DNA of 64,000 bases from Epiperipatus broadwayi (GCA_028023455.1 JAQFVV010006547.1:250001-314000); one strand, 5' to 3'. Shown: positions 34,366 to 48,504, counted from the stretch's first letter. Notes: generated from the sequence alone by a model not told the origin. Numbers and translations are program-made.

Positions 34366-37300
34366 ATATATATATATATATGATATAATAAAATGATATT
34401 TTAAATAAATATTTCCTAAATTATGAGTATAAAATTAAATGATTTTTGCATATATCTTTGAAGAAATTGATGACAGAGAAAAGCTAATAAAATATTAAAC
34501 CATGCCAGAGATCTATGCAAATAGGCACCTTATGCAAAAGTGACTTATGTATTTATAGATCTACTCAACATATAAAGTTAAAATATGACTTTGTATATAC
34601 TTTGAATTTCTTTGCTCATTTTCACAATTTGTTAATTCATTAAATTATTTCAAAATTAGAAAGTAGTAAGTTTATCTATTCTTTATTCAATTTTCACTCT
34701 GAGTGTATACCATTGTTTATTATACATGTGATCCTGGGTCATTTAATACATAAAAAAGAATTTTGGGTTTGATCATAGAGAATGAATTATGATGAACCAG
34801 TTATTTAATAGTAGTATCAATAGACAAATCAGTCCTTTAATTGCAGAAAAAGTTGGCACCAGAAGGTATAGAACCATTCTTATTCTTAAATAAATAAATA
34901 AATAAAGTTTATCTGTGCTCCCAATGAATGGATGAGAGTAATTATAATTAGGAATCATTTTTTCACTGAGATCATACTTTAAATATCAAATTGTATAATT
35001 GATGATGATAGACGTTTTTGGAAATGGTCCATTTAGTGATAGCTATTGTGTTGCAGGAATAAAATTCTGATATTAACATTGATACTTTAGCAATTGCTTA
35101 TCGGGAACATTATTTAATATTATTGTATTTGGTATATATGTCCATCTGTTATATAATAATTGCCCAGTATATGGTCATTTTCTTGAATGATCAATTTTAT
35201 CATTCTGTTGGAGTTATTATTATTGATTCATTCTAGTACATTAACAACACTTTTTTTGTGTGTGTTTTTATTTTAAAAAATGAATTTAATTGTGATTTGT
35301 TTTAGTATCTGAACTATTTTATAAAGCAAATGATATTTAAATATTTTTGTCTCAGTTGATTAATTATAAAATTTCTTTAGCCTCTTCTCATTTTCATTAA
35401 CAAAGCAATAGATTAAAACATATTTAAATGATTCTTATCATATACATTTTCAGTAATTTAAAGTTACCTTTTTAATTATAGCTTTTTTTATTATTTTTTA
35501 TTGTTTTTAAATAAATAAAAATATTTAAAAAAATGTAGATGTGAATGTAATGCATTACATATATAAAAATAAATATCTCTATTTTATTATGATGTAATTG
35601 GATTTAGCCACCTTTCTTATATACCTATAGGAATTTAGCTTTATACTTGTAGATTTGAATCTGAAGTATCCAGGTTCTTATTAACCATAAATGTTGATGT
35701 TATTGTAGCAATAATTTGTTAGAGATATTCTTAAATTTTTTATTTTTATAATTATAAATATTGAAGATATTCACCTTTTAACACATGAGACATCCAAGTT
35801 GACAATCACATTCATTAATATAATTGCACGAAGCAATTGTATTTTATTTCTGTCTAAATATGTGGATTTTAAAAATCTTCTTTGGTACATTTGTTAAATG
35901 TGATTTTTATAATAATGATTAGTTTTTTGTTTTTTTTTAATTTAAAATAAAACTATTATGTTACTTATATTGGTGGTTAAATAACAATATAAAATTTAAA
36001 GCTAAGTGGAGCTTTGAAATGCTTTTTAAGTAATCAAAGATTTTATAAACAATTCTCAAATAATATTCTGATATTGATTGATAATTGAATCTGAAATTAA
36101 TTTTAGCAGAAGAATAAAAATTCTAGAATAATCTTGGTGATTAAAGTAAATATTCTAATTTAAAAAACAACAACAAAACAAACAAACAAAAAAATAATCG
36201 TAATATCTTGCAGTTGTTATGCACCAATGACATATCAAAACATGGTTACACCATTAAGTTTTTTATCCTTTGTGCCAATGAGTGTGATTTTGATATGAAG
36301 TACTTTTTATATAATATTTAACATTAAAAAGCTTTGAAAGCAATAACATTTTCAAATGTATTTTAAATTATTGTAAAATGTATTCTAATTATTTTATCAA
36401 AAAATGTTTATATGACCAATTCTGATTCTTCCGGAATTTATATCCTCTGGCTAAGAAAGTGTATTTAGTTAATCTATTTAGTGAACAATATTAAATGGTA
36501 AATTTGTCTGGCCATCAGAAAAAAATATTTCTTTTTCTAGGGAATTTTCTACTATCCAAATTATACCAAGTTTTGAAAATCAAGTTGTAGGCATGGCATG
36601 TTAACACACCAACTGCTATATCACACGATCAACCAACAAATATGTATTCTGTCACTTAGTTAATGCATTAGGCAGTTTGAAAATAAAACACAGATTCTTT
36701 TTCAACATGGTATATTCAACTTCTATTTTAACCTATGACTTTTAGAATGTTATTAATGTACAGTATTTTGAGAAATGAATATTTTTAATTTTTCTTTATG
36801 TTAGAAATTTGTCATTAGGTGGGGGAGGGGGTTGTGCGTGTGGTAATAATCTTGTAATTAGTTATGTGATTGAGCACAATAATTTCATTTAATCGAACAC
36901 AATTTCTTTTTATTTTACTTTCCTCTACTGAGAATCCATCCAAGAATCTTTATCTAAGTGACTACCACTCTATCACTGGTAAATCATACAAGTCTTTTTC
37001 GGGCTGATATGAAGACATATCGGTTGAACAGAATTTTGAAAATTTTTCGAATCACTTTTTATTTCTTTATATATATATATATTCATGCACAAATATATTT
37101 GTAAATTTGTAATAAAATATATATACATAAAGTTGTTTCAATATATATATATATATGCTTAAAATCAATCTAATTTTAATTTTGGAAATAGTCCACTTAT
37201 GTAAACAAGTCTGTTTGTGACATAGATTCAATTTTTTGGATAGAAAATGCTCCGGGCTAGGATAACATTTAATTGAAATTTTAACCAGCTGAATAAAATA

Positions 37301-38450
37301 AGGTAATATTCATAGGACACACTAATCTTTTTTGTCCATAAACTGTCATTAAAATTATTCTTCTGGCATATAAAAAAATTAGCCTTTGTGAGTCAGGTGG
37401 ACATTAATCACAAAAATGGATTGATATGTAATCAATTATATTAACTTTGTCATTTATTATTGACAATTATCTCCAGTATTTTTAAATTGCTTACAAAAGA
37501 ATTTGTGTTTTAAGTGTATATATGTACAAAACGCACACACACACGTTAAATGTTTGAATGATCATTGAAACTTTCTAATTTTTTTTTTTTTCAAAATTTG
37601 CTGGGACATAGAGCTCATTAAAGTTCTATCTGTGATACAACATTAGTCAAATTTGCTAAAGTTTTTATTAGTATATAAGTCACAAATATTGAAAATTGCA
37701 AAAATTCGGATTTTCTTAGTGTAGAAATCAGAAAAGAGTCGAGGCATAATTTATTGGATATCAGATGTTTATGATGTATTATCTATAGACTACATTATTA
37801 TCACTAAGTATATTTATTTGTGAATCAAGTAACTCATAAAAACATTAGCTTCTATTATTCAATTATAATGTTTAAGGATGACTAATTTTATACTTTTGGT
37901 TTTTCATGATTTAGTAACTCATAATTGAATGACAAGGTAACTGAGGAATGAATGCCAGAAAAAAAATTATAAACTTTTTTTTTTTTTTTGAAACGCTTAT
38001 GTACTTGAAAAAAAAAAATCAATTTCCATCCACCACGAATCCTTAAAAAATATTTATATATGAAATGCAAAATTTTATTATAAACTTCAAACCATCATAT
38101 TCTTTATTCAAAATAGAAATTAAACCTTGATCTATTTTACATGTATTATTATAAAATTAATTATTTTAATTGATAGCAAAACATTTCTGGTTTACAATAA
38201 TATTTGGGATCCTGTTCAAATTACATATTTGTAAAATGAAATGTATCTGGGATACAGGATATTTTTAATTTAAAAAGTTTTTTGATAACAAATCTTTATT
38301 AGTGAATACAAATGCAATACTGCTAATCTAGTCTGATTAGTTTTTTAATTATTGTGAATTAAGAGTTTTTCCAGATGAAAAAAAAACCTGTAATAATAAT
38401 TTGACAATACATCTCTTATTTCCACTTTTATAAATCTCAGATATCTTTAA
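34366..38450. other. AT-rich non-coding stretch
   Basis: Four kilobases with no recognisable gene or element. It holds (TA)n tracts (34365-34383, 37069-37083, 37141-37156), CA tracts near 37535, long T-runs, and a GGGGGAGGGGG run near 36822. Confidence 0.6.
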
Positions 38451-38479
38451 AGCATCAATCATCATCATCATCATCATTG

Positions 38480-40001
38480 CCAATTATCAATCCACTTCAG
38501 GATGAAAGTCTCTCCAAGTTCAATCTATTTTCTCCGATCGCTAGCCTCTCTTCTCCACATCATCCCTACACACTTTCTTATTTTATCCATCCATCTCATA
38601 TGTGGTTTGTCTTTTACAATCTCTTGGAATCCAATTTAAGATTTCAATTGTCCATCTGTTATCATCTCTTCTAGCAATTTGTCCAGTCCAACTCCACTTC
38701 AATCTTATAATTCTTTCAACAATGTCAGTAACATCCATTTATTCTCTTATCTACATATTGCATTTTTGATCTCTTTTTGTTATTCCTAACATGCATCTCT
38801 CCATACTCCTTTGAGTAGTGTGAAGTCTCTGTATTGCTCATCTATTAAGTATCCAAGTCTCAGATCCATAAGTAAGAACTAGTAAAACACATTTATTAAA
38901 AATCATACTTTTTAAATGCATAGGCATATTTCCTTTTAGTATTAAGTTATTTCTACCAAAAGCACTTTAACCAAGTTTAACTCTATGATTAATTTTATTC
39001 ATTATATTTCCATCTGTAATAATAATCTGATTAAGGTATTTTAATTGTTAACTTCTTCTAATTCTTCATAATCAATCTTTATTTTCATCTTCTGAGAAAT
39101 CCATTGAACATTACTTTAGTATTTTTAATGTTTACCTTAGTCCTACTTTTTTACTTTTATCTGATAATTTTTGCAACATTTCCTAAAGCTCTGATGCATT
39201 ATTTTCAAAAACAACTAAATCATCTGCAAAATCTAAAAACATTTACCTTTACTCCTTTAGCTTCTCATTTTAGTCCATAAAATACTTCTTTCAGCACTAT
39301 TATAAAAAGTTTTGGAGATATGGAGTCACCCTGTCTTAGACTCTTCTCAATGTTAACCATCCTAGTATCATTATGTAGTCTAATTGTTGTTGTTGCATTT
39401 TTCTAAATAGTTTTCAGAATATGATAATATCCTGGGTCTATACCTTGATGATCCATTGTTTTAATTACTGAAGAAATGCTTATAGAATCAAATTCTTTTT
39501 TATAATGCACAAATCCAAAGCATAATGGCAACTCATATTCATTGGTCCTTTCTATAAATTTCATTGTACTAAAACCACTTTTAAATCTAGCTTGTTCTTA
39601 TGGTTGGTTGAAATCCAATATTCTCTGAAGATGAGTTGGAACTATATTGATAAAAAATTTGTATAAAACTGATAAAAGACTGATAGGTCTGTAATTTCTA
39701 ATATCTTAAATTTATCACTTTTTTTAAATATTAATACTGCATTCTTCCATTCATCTGGTACATCTTTATCATTTAGACATTTGGTATATGACTTTGCTAA
39801 AAAACTTTGTATTTTTTCACCTGCTTCTTTTAATATATTGATTATAATTCCATCATTACTTGGAACTTTTCCCTTCTTCATAAATTTAATTGCATGTTTC
39901 ACTGCTTTACTTAAAATTCTGGGCAATTCAGAAGATGTAATAGATGTAGAAGGTACTTGCTCTTTATTACTACATAATTCTGATAGAACTCTTCTACTCA
40001 T
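38480..40001 (-). pseudogene. RTE reverse transcriptase and C-terminus relic
   Basis: Block 40001-39642 encodes the fingers: ELPRILSKAVKHAIKFMKKGKVPSND (compare EV-x-AI-x-MK-GKAPG-D), FLAKSYTKCLNDKDVPDEWKNAVLI, then a KK-D-x-N-RPIS-type segment in decayed form. Further left, frame-shifted remnants include a YG(S)ETW-type box, TTQRSMERCMLGI (compare Q-x2-ERRMLGI), a DVTDIVERIIRLKW segment, and a GQIARRDDNRWTIEIL segment matching the W-GH-ARR-D-RWT C-terminal motif. Catalytic YADD could not be placed. Confidence 0.75.
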
Positions 40002-40319
40002 TTTATGATGTCATCTCTCTTTTTAATAATAGTTCCATCTTTTTTCTTATTTCAAATATAACTTTCTTACCAATACCAAAAGGTTGTTTTACACTCTTGA
40101 GACTTTTATTCTCTTCTACAGCTTTTATTGCTAGTTTGCAGTTATACTTTTTTATATCATTATCAACTCATTTTCACACTATTTTGCAAAATTCGAGCTA
40201 TTCAGTTCTTTTTAATGCATCATTTTTATATATCTTTATATTCCTTCTTTTCTTTATAAATTCTCTAGTCTCAATAGAAATTTTATTCGTCAATTGCTGC
40301 TTTTTCCCACCATGTATCT

Positions 40320-41120
40320 TTGTTGCAGTTTAATTTCATTCAAATCTGAATCATGTTCAAAATCTACTAATACTTGAAACCAACTTACAAATTTTAATTT
40401 AGATTCATTAGAATGTTTCTGAAGATTAGGAATATCAACTGTAAATATTGTTTTTCTTAATAATTTTTGTCTCTCTAGTTTTGCATTAACCGTATCTTAC
40501 ATCTTACTAATCGATGATCACTTCCTGTGTTAAATTACAATCTTGAAATATGTATTTTTGTTAGTCAAAATATAATCCAATTCTGCTATACCTTCCTTTG
40601 GATGCTTCCATGTCCATTTTCTTTTAACATTTTTCTCATAAAAGAATTCATAATAAAAAGTTTTTTTTTTTTTCTGCAAACTTCACAAGTCTCTAACCTC
40701 TTTCATTTCTATAACCATAACCAAATTTATCTACATCACTTTCCTCTTTCATTTGTTTATCAATTCTAGCATTAAAGTCTCCCATAACAATTTTAAAATG
40801 TTGTTTAGTCTGATCAAAAGTGTTTTGTACATCCATAAAAAAATCTTCTGTTACTTCATCATTATGAAAACTTCTTGGGGCATAAACCTGAATTATCTGC
40901 ATTTGATATCTGTTATTAAGTTGAATAACTAATCTTGCTACTTAGTCTGATACATCATCAATCTTCACAATGTTGTTCTACTTTTTATTTATAATGAATC
41001 CCTACTCTACTTGTACTTCCAATATTTGTGCCTTTGTAGTAGAGTACATGTCCACTTTTTAAATCGATTGTCTCTTCATCTTTACCTTTAACTTCACAAA
41101 GTCCTATAATGTTTCAAATA
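40320..41120 (-). pseudogene. RTE endonuclease relic
   Basis: An APE-like endonuclease. Near 41100 the translation gives GLCEVKGKDEETIDLKSGH (the LCEVK strand carries the metal-binding Glu), then a broken VGIHYK segment. Block 40902-40693 reads MQIIQVYAPRSFHNDE, HFKIVMGDFNARI (the GDFNA box with catalytic Asp/Asn) and GYGYRNERG, which ends the loop of this family. Downstream pieces to 40320 align with the 26.4-kb copy. Confidence 0.8.
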
Positions 41121-41659
41121 TAAGACAGTTCTTATGTTACTTCACCTGAATGTGACCTGCCATTGTAAGTATCTAAATAAATCATCAAATGGCAGCCTGG
41201 ATCCACAATCAGAGGATTCTTAGCACCCTCCATCTTCGGCCGCCAACTGCTGCCTTGGCTGATGACTTTACAGCCTCCTGGGACTAAGGGCCATGATTTA
41301 TTTTTTCTATCATGATTGTATATATTTATTAGAAATTTTTTTTTATTCACACATGCATTCATTCTGCCTTATCATGCAACTGAGAAGAAAGAATATAGTG
41401 TTTTTTGAACTTAAACTCAGAGGTAAAAAACCAATAAACTCACCATGTTGGCTAATGGTGTTGGTGAGTAGCCCATTCATGTTCATATACTATATGAATA
41501 ATCACATAGTAATAACAGCTGCAACGACAAGGATGTATGGAGTGGACATTAGGAAATTTTCCCTGTTGGATTCCTTTAAGGACTCCGAGAGGATTCAAAA
41601 GATCTTTCAGTTAACCACAAACTCTTTCTTGCAGTCAAAGCATCAATATGCTTCTGGAA

Positions 41660-43015
41660 ATTTAAACAGATATTAAATGTATATTAAAAAATAATTTTAA
41701 TGTGTGTGAACAGATATTTACATATGTATACAATATATGTTATATGTATTAAAGACTTTTTATTGGTACAACATTTTTGAAATATATTAATATTTCCTTT
41801 TTCTCTCTCTCTCTCTCTCTTTTTTTTGTAATAAAATGCATATCATCTTGTTTAATTTTCTTTATTCTCAAATATTTTTAGTAATGGTTTATAAGATTTA
41901 ATAATTAAAGATTATCTTTTTTTTTGTACTTGTGATAATATCACCTATGGTAAATATATTTTTAAAAAGTTAATGACTAAAGTTTTTACATATTATTTTA
42001 TTGAAAAAAATACGAGTTACAAATTTAATGGTGTGTGGTTTGAATTAAGAAAGACAACAAAAACGGGGAATTCAGTTCAGTTTTTTTTTTTAATTTTATT
42101 TTAAAATTTGTGATTTTTTAAAATTAATTTATTATATATATTTTTAAAAAAGTGTGTGAATCCAAAATTTAATAAACAAATATTGTTTAAATGGATTGTA
42201 ACTTATATTAACATAATCATGTCTTGCAATCTTGAAAAATTGAGGGATTCGATTCCTTATAATTTTGTATAGATTAAGAGTTGCCAGAGTATCAGGTATA
42301 GGATTAATGATATTTCCCTTATAACCATAGAAAAAAATTGTTAACGGTTATAGGTTGACTTGCTGGAAAATTAAGTTATATCAACATTTTTTAAACTACT
42401 AAAATATCATACGATTACCTAGTTTTAATTAATTAAATAAATAAAATACATTGTATATTTTTAACAAATTATAACTAAAAAGACTGGCATAACTAATATC
42501 AATAAAAATGGGTTCAAATTCCATTCCAGATTAAAAATTTTTTTGGAAATGCATAAAGTTCTCAAGTACAAATTTATAATTGCATTATTAAAATGGAGAA
42601 ATTTTAAAAATTAAACATAATATATTAGTGTAACTTAGTAAATATTCTTAAAAAAATTAATAAGACAAAGTAAGTTTAAATTTATTAATTATATTTAGTT
42701 GGTTATAAAGAAATATTTGATTGGTAAGTGACAAAAATTCAAATACAATACTGTACTAATAATAAAAATTGCAAATTTTTTTGTATATTTTAAACATGAT
42801 AACAAAAAAAAAAAAAAAAATGCTTAAAAACTGGCAATCTATTAGTAAATATCTGTACTACTTTTCACAAATAAAGCAAAAAAAAAAAAAAATGCATTTA
42901 AATCTATTAGTTTACATTTTTTGAATTTTTTCATTATTAAGTGCAAAGTTTGCATGCTTTATCAAAAACTGACTGCTTCATGATATTTTTTTTTGTTTAC
43001 ATTTTGAAGGCAAGC
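41660..43015. other. AT-rich non-coding stretch
   Basis: No gene recognised. It includes a (CT)n tract near 41802-41820 and A-runs (42804-42821, 42878-42892). Confidence 0.6.
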
Positions 43016-43019
43016 ATTC

Positions 43020-44470
43020 AGCATTACAGTTGTGACTTTTTGATTTCATATTTTGCACAGAATTGAGAATAAATAACAAACTATTATGGCTTTTTGCAAT
43101 TTACTTTTTTCATAAAGATACTTCTATATCAAAAAGAGTTATGTAACTTTATGTTGACTTTAAATCTGTTGCTATTTTTTTTTTTTTTGAAAATGAACTT
43201 TTTCACAAGATTTGCAATGTTTTGATTTTAGTTGTCATGCAGGATTATAAATAATTCCATATTCATGCAGCTTATGGATAAATTAAAGTTCCTTATAAAA
43301 ATTTATGTCATATAAATAATATTGATTTACCACATTAGGTTACATCAAAGTGGTTTCTGTGCTGTGCTTGGAAACTATCCTTTTTCTTATTTTTTTCAAG
43401 TTTTGTTTTATTTAAAAATGAATTTTTATTGTAGGATTAAAAATATTTGTATTTTTATTGTCCTACAAATTTGCTTATAATTACATATTCATATCATACA
43501 GATTACAGATAAGTTAAATTTCTTTATAAACAAAGTGTGATGTAGATGATACATGGTTTTCCATATTGTTACATCAAATGACTATTGCAAGATATGCTCA
43601 AACAATTAAGGCTACCACCATTTTTTCTTTTCAGTTTTTTTTTTCTGAATAAAGTTGTAGGTCAAAATTGTCAATGTTTTAATTTCTGCTGTCACACATA
43701 ATTGTGAATAACTACATATTCTATAGCCTACAATAAATTAAATTTCTTCACATAAAACAAGTGGGTTCTGTAGATGATTTACCACATACACAAACATGCT
43801 TGGTCATTAAAATCATTGCTATTCTGTTTTTAAGTTTTAATAATTTTTTTTTACTTTAAGAATTAGTATTTAGCATAGAATAAGTAATATTTTGATATTG
43901 TTTGTAATACAGAATTGCAAATAATTATATATTCATACAGCATATAGATAAATTAAATTTCTTCTTTAGAAATGTGTGCTGCAGCTGATTCTCATTTACC
44001 ATTTTGTTATATCAAATGATTGATGCAGTCATGCTTGATTTCAAGTGTCATACAGAATTGCAAATAATTACATATTCATACAACTTACTGATAAATTGAA
44101 TGTCTTTGTAAAAAAGAGTGTTATGTAGACTATATTTATTTATCACAATGATACATCAAGTGGCTTGAAAGTGAACTTTTACCACATGATTACAGATGTT
44201 TTTATTTTAGCTATCACATAGGGAAGTATTTAAATACATATTCATTCTGTTTACAAATAAATTAAATATTATAAAAGAGTTTATTATGGATACTTTATTC
44301 TGAGAACATATTTTTGACATAGTGTCCTGACATTAGAAGCTGCTATAATATTTTTCTAATGTTTTTGTTTGAAAAATGAAATTTTAGCATAGAATTACAA
44401 ATTTTTTATTTTTGTACTTTGGACACAGTTGAAAATTAATATATACTAAAAGTATTTTAACATTGCATTT
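43020..44470. repeat. Highly diverged tandem array, 7-8 units of about 140-235 bp
   Basis: A recurring phrase of the type TTGATTT-AG-TGTCATACAGAATTGCAAATAATTACATATTCATACAG-TTA--GATAAATTAAA occurs near 43035, 43222, 43445, 43676, 43893, 44035, 44200 and 44400. Second and third phrases (GATTTACCACAT--TTACATCAAATG, and TTTGAAAATGAA-TTTT) recur between them. Spacing is irregular and identity low, so this is an old array. No coding content. Confidence 0.7.
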
Positions 44471-44474
44471 TGAT

Positions 44475-45265
44475 CTGATTTTTTAATTTTTCAACTTTTA
44501 CATTGATGAATGTAAATATCTTAGCGATGTCATTGCTGACTATCCTAAATAGAGAGGTTTGAATTCATGCAGTTCAGATTAATGATAGGTTATATGTATT
44601 ACATATAATAAAAATCAATATTCCAACAATCTTTTATGGAGGATTTGTCTTGTCTAATATGTATGCAGGTGTAGTAAAGAAGTGTTTACATTTTGTAAAT
44701 TCTGTTGAAAATTGGTTAGAATTTTTTTAAAAAACACTATCAAATATTAACTTTACAAAATCTGAATTGTTATTGCTTAAATGGAAATGATTTTCTGGTT
44801 AAAATCATTTGATTAGTAACTATCATATGGATTGCTTATAGTGAGACGATAAACTTAAGGTAGAAAACAGTAGAGACTTACATTTACAGAAATTGTCAAT
44901 TACTTTCAAAAAATAAAATTATCTGCAGAAATTTAAAGACTGTTAATAAGATATCAAAAGACTAAAAGACCAACACATGTTATAGATTATGATATTATTT
45001 GCTTACATTGAAAAAATATGATTAAATATAGTATATAATAGAGCATTACAATTAGACATGATGGTAAATTTTTCAAAAAGTAAAGTTCTCTGCTGATAAC
45101 AACAAACAAAGGCATTAATATATGACATATGCAATAGTTGATATATATTGGTATGCATAATCATCACATCAGTCATACTTAAATTATTATTATTATCTTT
45201 CTAATTTGTTGGAGTTATAATAATCTGCTGATAATGATAATTATGTCAACATGAGAAGTCTTATG
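44475..45265. other. AT-rich non-coding stretch
   Basis: Nothing recognised. Confidence 0.55.
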
Positions 45266-45270
45266 GAAAT

Positions 45271-45457
45271 TCAAATTCCAAAATATCAGCAGGAACATGT
45301 TAGGTTCATTAATTTGGTCACATTCATATCAGCTCTTATATATATATATATATAATTTGTAAATTGTTCTAGGAACATTCTGCTTTTCAAAATTCAAATT
45401 CCAAAATATCAGCAGGAACATGTTAGGTTCATTAATTTGGTCACATTCATATCAGCT

Positions 45458-45549
<92 letters not shown>

Positions 45550-45580
45550 GTAAATTGTTCTAGGAACATTCTGCTTTTCT
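45271..45580. repeat. Tandem duplication with (AT)n expansion
   Basis: Segment 45271-45393 is repeated from 45394 to about 45580 almost identically (TCAAATTCCAAAATATCAGC ... AACATTCTGCTTTTC). The (TA)n tract inside is about 20 bases in copy 1 and about 85 bases in copy 2 (about 45460-45544). Confidence 0.9.
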
Positions 45581-45584
45581 TTAA

Positions 45585-47040
45585 GGCATTTTAATGTTTG
45601 ATTGTTTAATCAGAGAAGTTATAGTTGTGATATTACTGCATAATCATGAATATGTTAAATTTTTTGCCTGAAAAAGACAACATAGTCAGGTATTAGAATA
45701 AATTTTTGACCAAATCATAATATTTGAACACCATCTTATGATAGTTTGCTATTGCTGCCATTCTCTTAAAATAATTTAGGCTGCATTTCAATGTTTATAA
45801 ACCATTACATTATTAAAGGCATTTTGTTATAATTTATATTATTATTTTATTAAAGACTGTCATTATAGGTTCCAATGTTTTGTTAATATTTGTTTTTATT
45901 AGAGAAAAAAATAGATATTTTTATTTATTATATTTTTTATATTATTTCTTTTTCTTGCATTTTTATTATAAATTAAAAAATAGAAATTCAATTTTGTAAA
46001 AGTAATTTAGTCATTTATTTTTTTTAAACTGTGCTTAATTGAAGTTGTACAGAATCATCTCATCTTTTATTTAATTTAAATAGCCACTCAATTTTTGTAA
46101 GTCATGGTACTATAATACACTTTGATGCATTTACGTAATTGTTTTGAAATTGTCCTTTCAATTTCCATTCTATTCACAATTTATTAATTGATTCCAACTT
46201 TATTTTTAAGATCTTTTTTTATTGTAATAACTTTCAGGGTACATATATCTAACCTTAAATTAATTTATACTTTCATTTTTCATATGTGAAAGTTAATCTT
46301 TCCTATTTTTCTATTCATATAATCTGGGGAAGAGGGGTCGTTGGGCGGATTTTTTTTTTTTTTTAAAAAAAAAAAACTATTTGTTTTATATTAATTTGAC
46401 AACTTTAAATATTATTTTGATTAGTTTTATTTTACCAAAAGATTAAAATAAAATATATTTCCTGTAGCTAAGATTATTAAAAATATTTTTTAGCCCTGAA
46501 TCAGATTACATTAAATATTCAGCTGTGTTAAACTAAATTTGTTTTTACGTCTTTAAAAGATTTATAAGTTTATGAATTTGTGTTTTTTTATTTTTATGAA
46601 ATTACATGTCTAAACAATCATTTTGCCAAATTTATTTTTTTAACCATAACTAGTACTATTACATTTTAATAGAAAATTTTCGCTTCTTATATATATAAGT
46701 AGATTTTTTAAAATATATTTTTATTTGTTTCTTTGTTTACTTTTGATCAAATTTATTAAATACTCCATGAAGTTCAACAAATATATTGTAAATTAATCTT
46801 AGATTCTTATGCCTTAAAGTTTTTCCGAATTAATATATATGTCTTTGCACAAACAACTTATACTTTGTAGATTATCAAGGAAAATGACTCAGTTTATAAG
46901 TCCTACAGTACTGCATTTTCATTGAAAACAATGCAATAAAGTATAGTCTTTGCATTATGGGTAAAGATAATTTTAAGAACAGAGCCTAGAATTAATTTTG
47001 ATTCTTTTTTTCATTAACCATAATTTAAAATACTGAATTT
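45585..47040. other. AT-rich non-coding stretch
   Basis: Nothing recognised beyond T- and A-runs (for example 46350-46376). Confidence 0.55.
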
Positions 47041-47046
47041 AAAAAA

Positions 47047-47190
47047 TGATTGAAATGTTCACACTTATAAAATATTTTAAATATCATAATAAATAAATTA
47101 TTATATTGAATGGAAAAAAAAGATTGAAATATTCACACTTATGGTGTCTTTAAGTACCATAATAACTAAATTATTATTGGATTAAAATAG
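47047..47190. repeat. Imperfect 76-bp direct duplication
   Basis: GATTGAAATGTTCACACTTAT...AAATTATTAT at 47047 recurs as GATTGAAATATTCACACTTAT... at about 47123. Confidence 0.65.
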
Positions 47191-47559
47191 TAATCAAATA
47201 GTATGAGTAAATGCATAACATGTAATGGTATAAATGCATTAATGTTGGATGATTTAGAAATTATTATTAAAGATCATCATTCTTATTATGAGATGAATTG
47301 TTTTAAAATAGCTAGATGACATTTGATAAATTTATACTGAGAATGCTTAAATGCCATTATTGCCTTAATAATCTAGATTATCACCCAGAGAACTATTTCT
47401 GCTTTATCGATGGTGAAGTATTGGATTTTTTTTTTTAATTTGCCATATAAGTTAAGTAGAATCACGGACATTTTTTCTAATTTAATGGGTTTTTTTTTTC
47501 TAAAAGTATTATCATTTTCAAATGTAAATCATTACAGCTTTTTATTCCATAATCTTTTC

Positions 47560-48120
47560 ACATCATTCCTCTGAATTTGCACATCTTATTGCATGTAGCT
47601 CTCATTTGTTTTTGTTTTTTCTGCATTAATTAACCATCTATTGTTCTATTTTTTGATGACATTCATTTCAATCTCTTAATTCTTTCTATGATGTCAGCGA
47701 TACCTGATTTTATTATGTTTTTTATGTTTTCTTGTTTTTTTTATTATATGTCTCTTTATATATCATTATAAGGTTTTAATTTTTTATATTTGAACAAAGT
47801 GACTAAGTTTCAAATCTGTAAAAGTACTAGTAGATCCATTTATTCAAAATCTTTTTTTAGCAAAAACTCTCCATAATCTAAAGAGTCTATGATTATGGAG
47901 TAACAAAACTCTGAAAGCGCTAAGCCTACATAAATTGTTGTATAGAAAAGTTTCACCACAACACATCTGCATATTATTAATTACTAAGTTTAATTCTATA
48001 ATTTATTTTGTCCATAATATTTCCATATATATTAATAATCTGATCAAGATATTGATTTTTTTTAAAAATCATTTTAGTATTTATCTTTAGTCTCTTTTTT
48101 TATTTCCACTAGTTATTGGA
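47560..48120 (-). pseudogene. RTE 3'-region relic
   Basis: Aligns by eye with the 3' part of the 38.45-kb RTE. Shared phrases include AATCTCTTAATTCTTTC(T)A--ATGTCAG, CATTTATT-AAAATC, and AAGTTTAATTCTATAAT-TATTTTGTCCATAATATTTCCAT followed by AATAATCTGAT. Same strand, more decayed, no open frame. Confidence 0.6.
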
Positions 48121-48147
48121 ACATTTGCAAATATGTGCTCAACAGAA

Positions 48148-48206
48148 AAAAATGAATTTGATCAGATTAAACTTGAAAAAATGAATTTGATCAGATTAAA
48201 CTTGAA
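48148..48206. repeat. 29-30 bp direct repeat x2
   Basis: AAAAAATGAATTTGATCAG followed by ATTAAACTTG occurs twice in tandem. Confidence 0.85.
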
Positions 48207-48504
48207 CTCTTACTTAAAGCACAAATAATATAATTTGAAATTATTTTTCTGTATTATGACATAATTTTAAGTTAGTATAGAGATTATAATTATTGATAAG
48301 GTTGATGATGAAGAAATGAGAAGTCAAACAGCAAATAAGGGGAATGAACTCTATCATCAAAATCAAACAAATAATAAGTCATTCCATTATATATATGATT
48401 GCCAGATGTTAATGCTAACTTGATGTCTCCTAATAAAAGTGATAATAATATTAGTAAGCTGAGTTATTAAAAACAATGATTTTTCAACAATTGCAAAATT
48501 TACA

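Larger units (their letters stand above)
38452..41655 (-). mobile_element. RTE-like LINE, near full length, decayed
   Basis: A minus-strand element with, from right to left, a 5' leader (about 41655-41290, shared with 25315-25640), endonuclease (about 41115-40500), reverse transcriptase (about 40000-39000) and a C-terminal region to 38480. It ends at 38455-38480 in an (ATG)n tail (plus strand ATCATCATC...), a typical RTE-type microsatellite 3' end. Stops and shifts occur throughout. It differs from the 10.47-kb element in sequence and belongs to another RTE lineage. Confidence 0.8.

Noticed and set aside
41293-41676. 127-residue plus-strand open frame
   Set aside because: Antisense to the 5' leader of the RTE; the homologous 25-kb copy does not keep the frame with coding-type changes.
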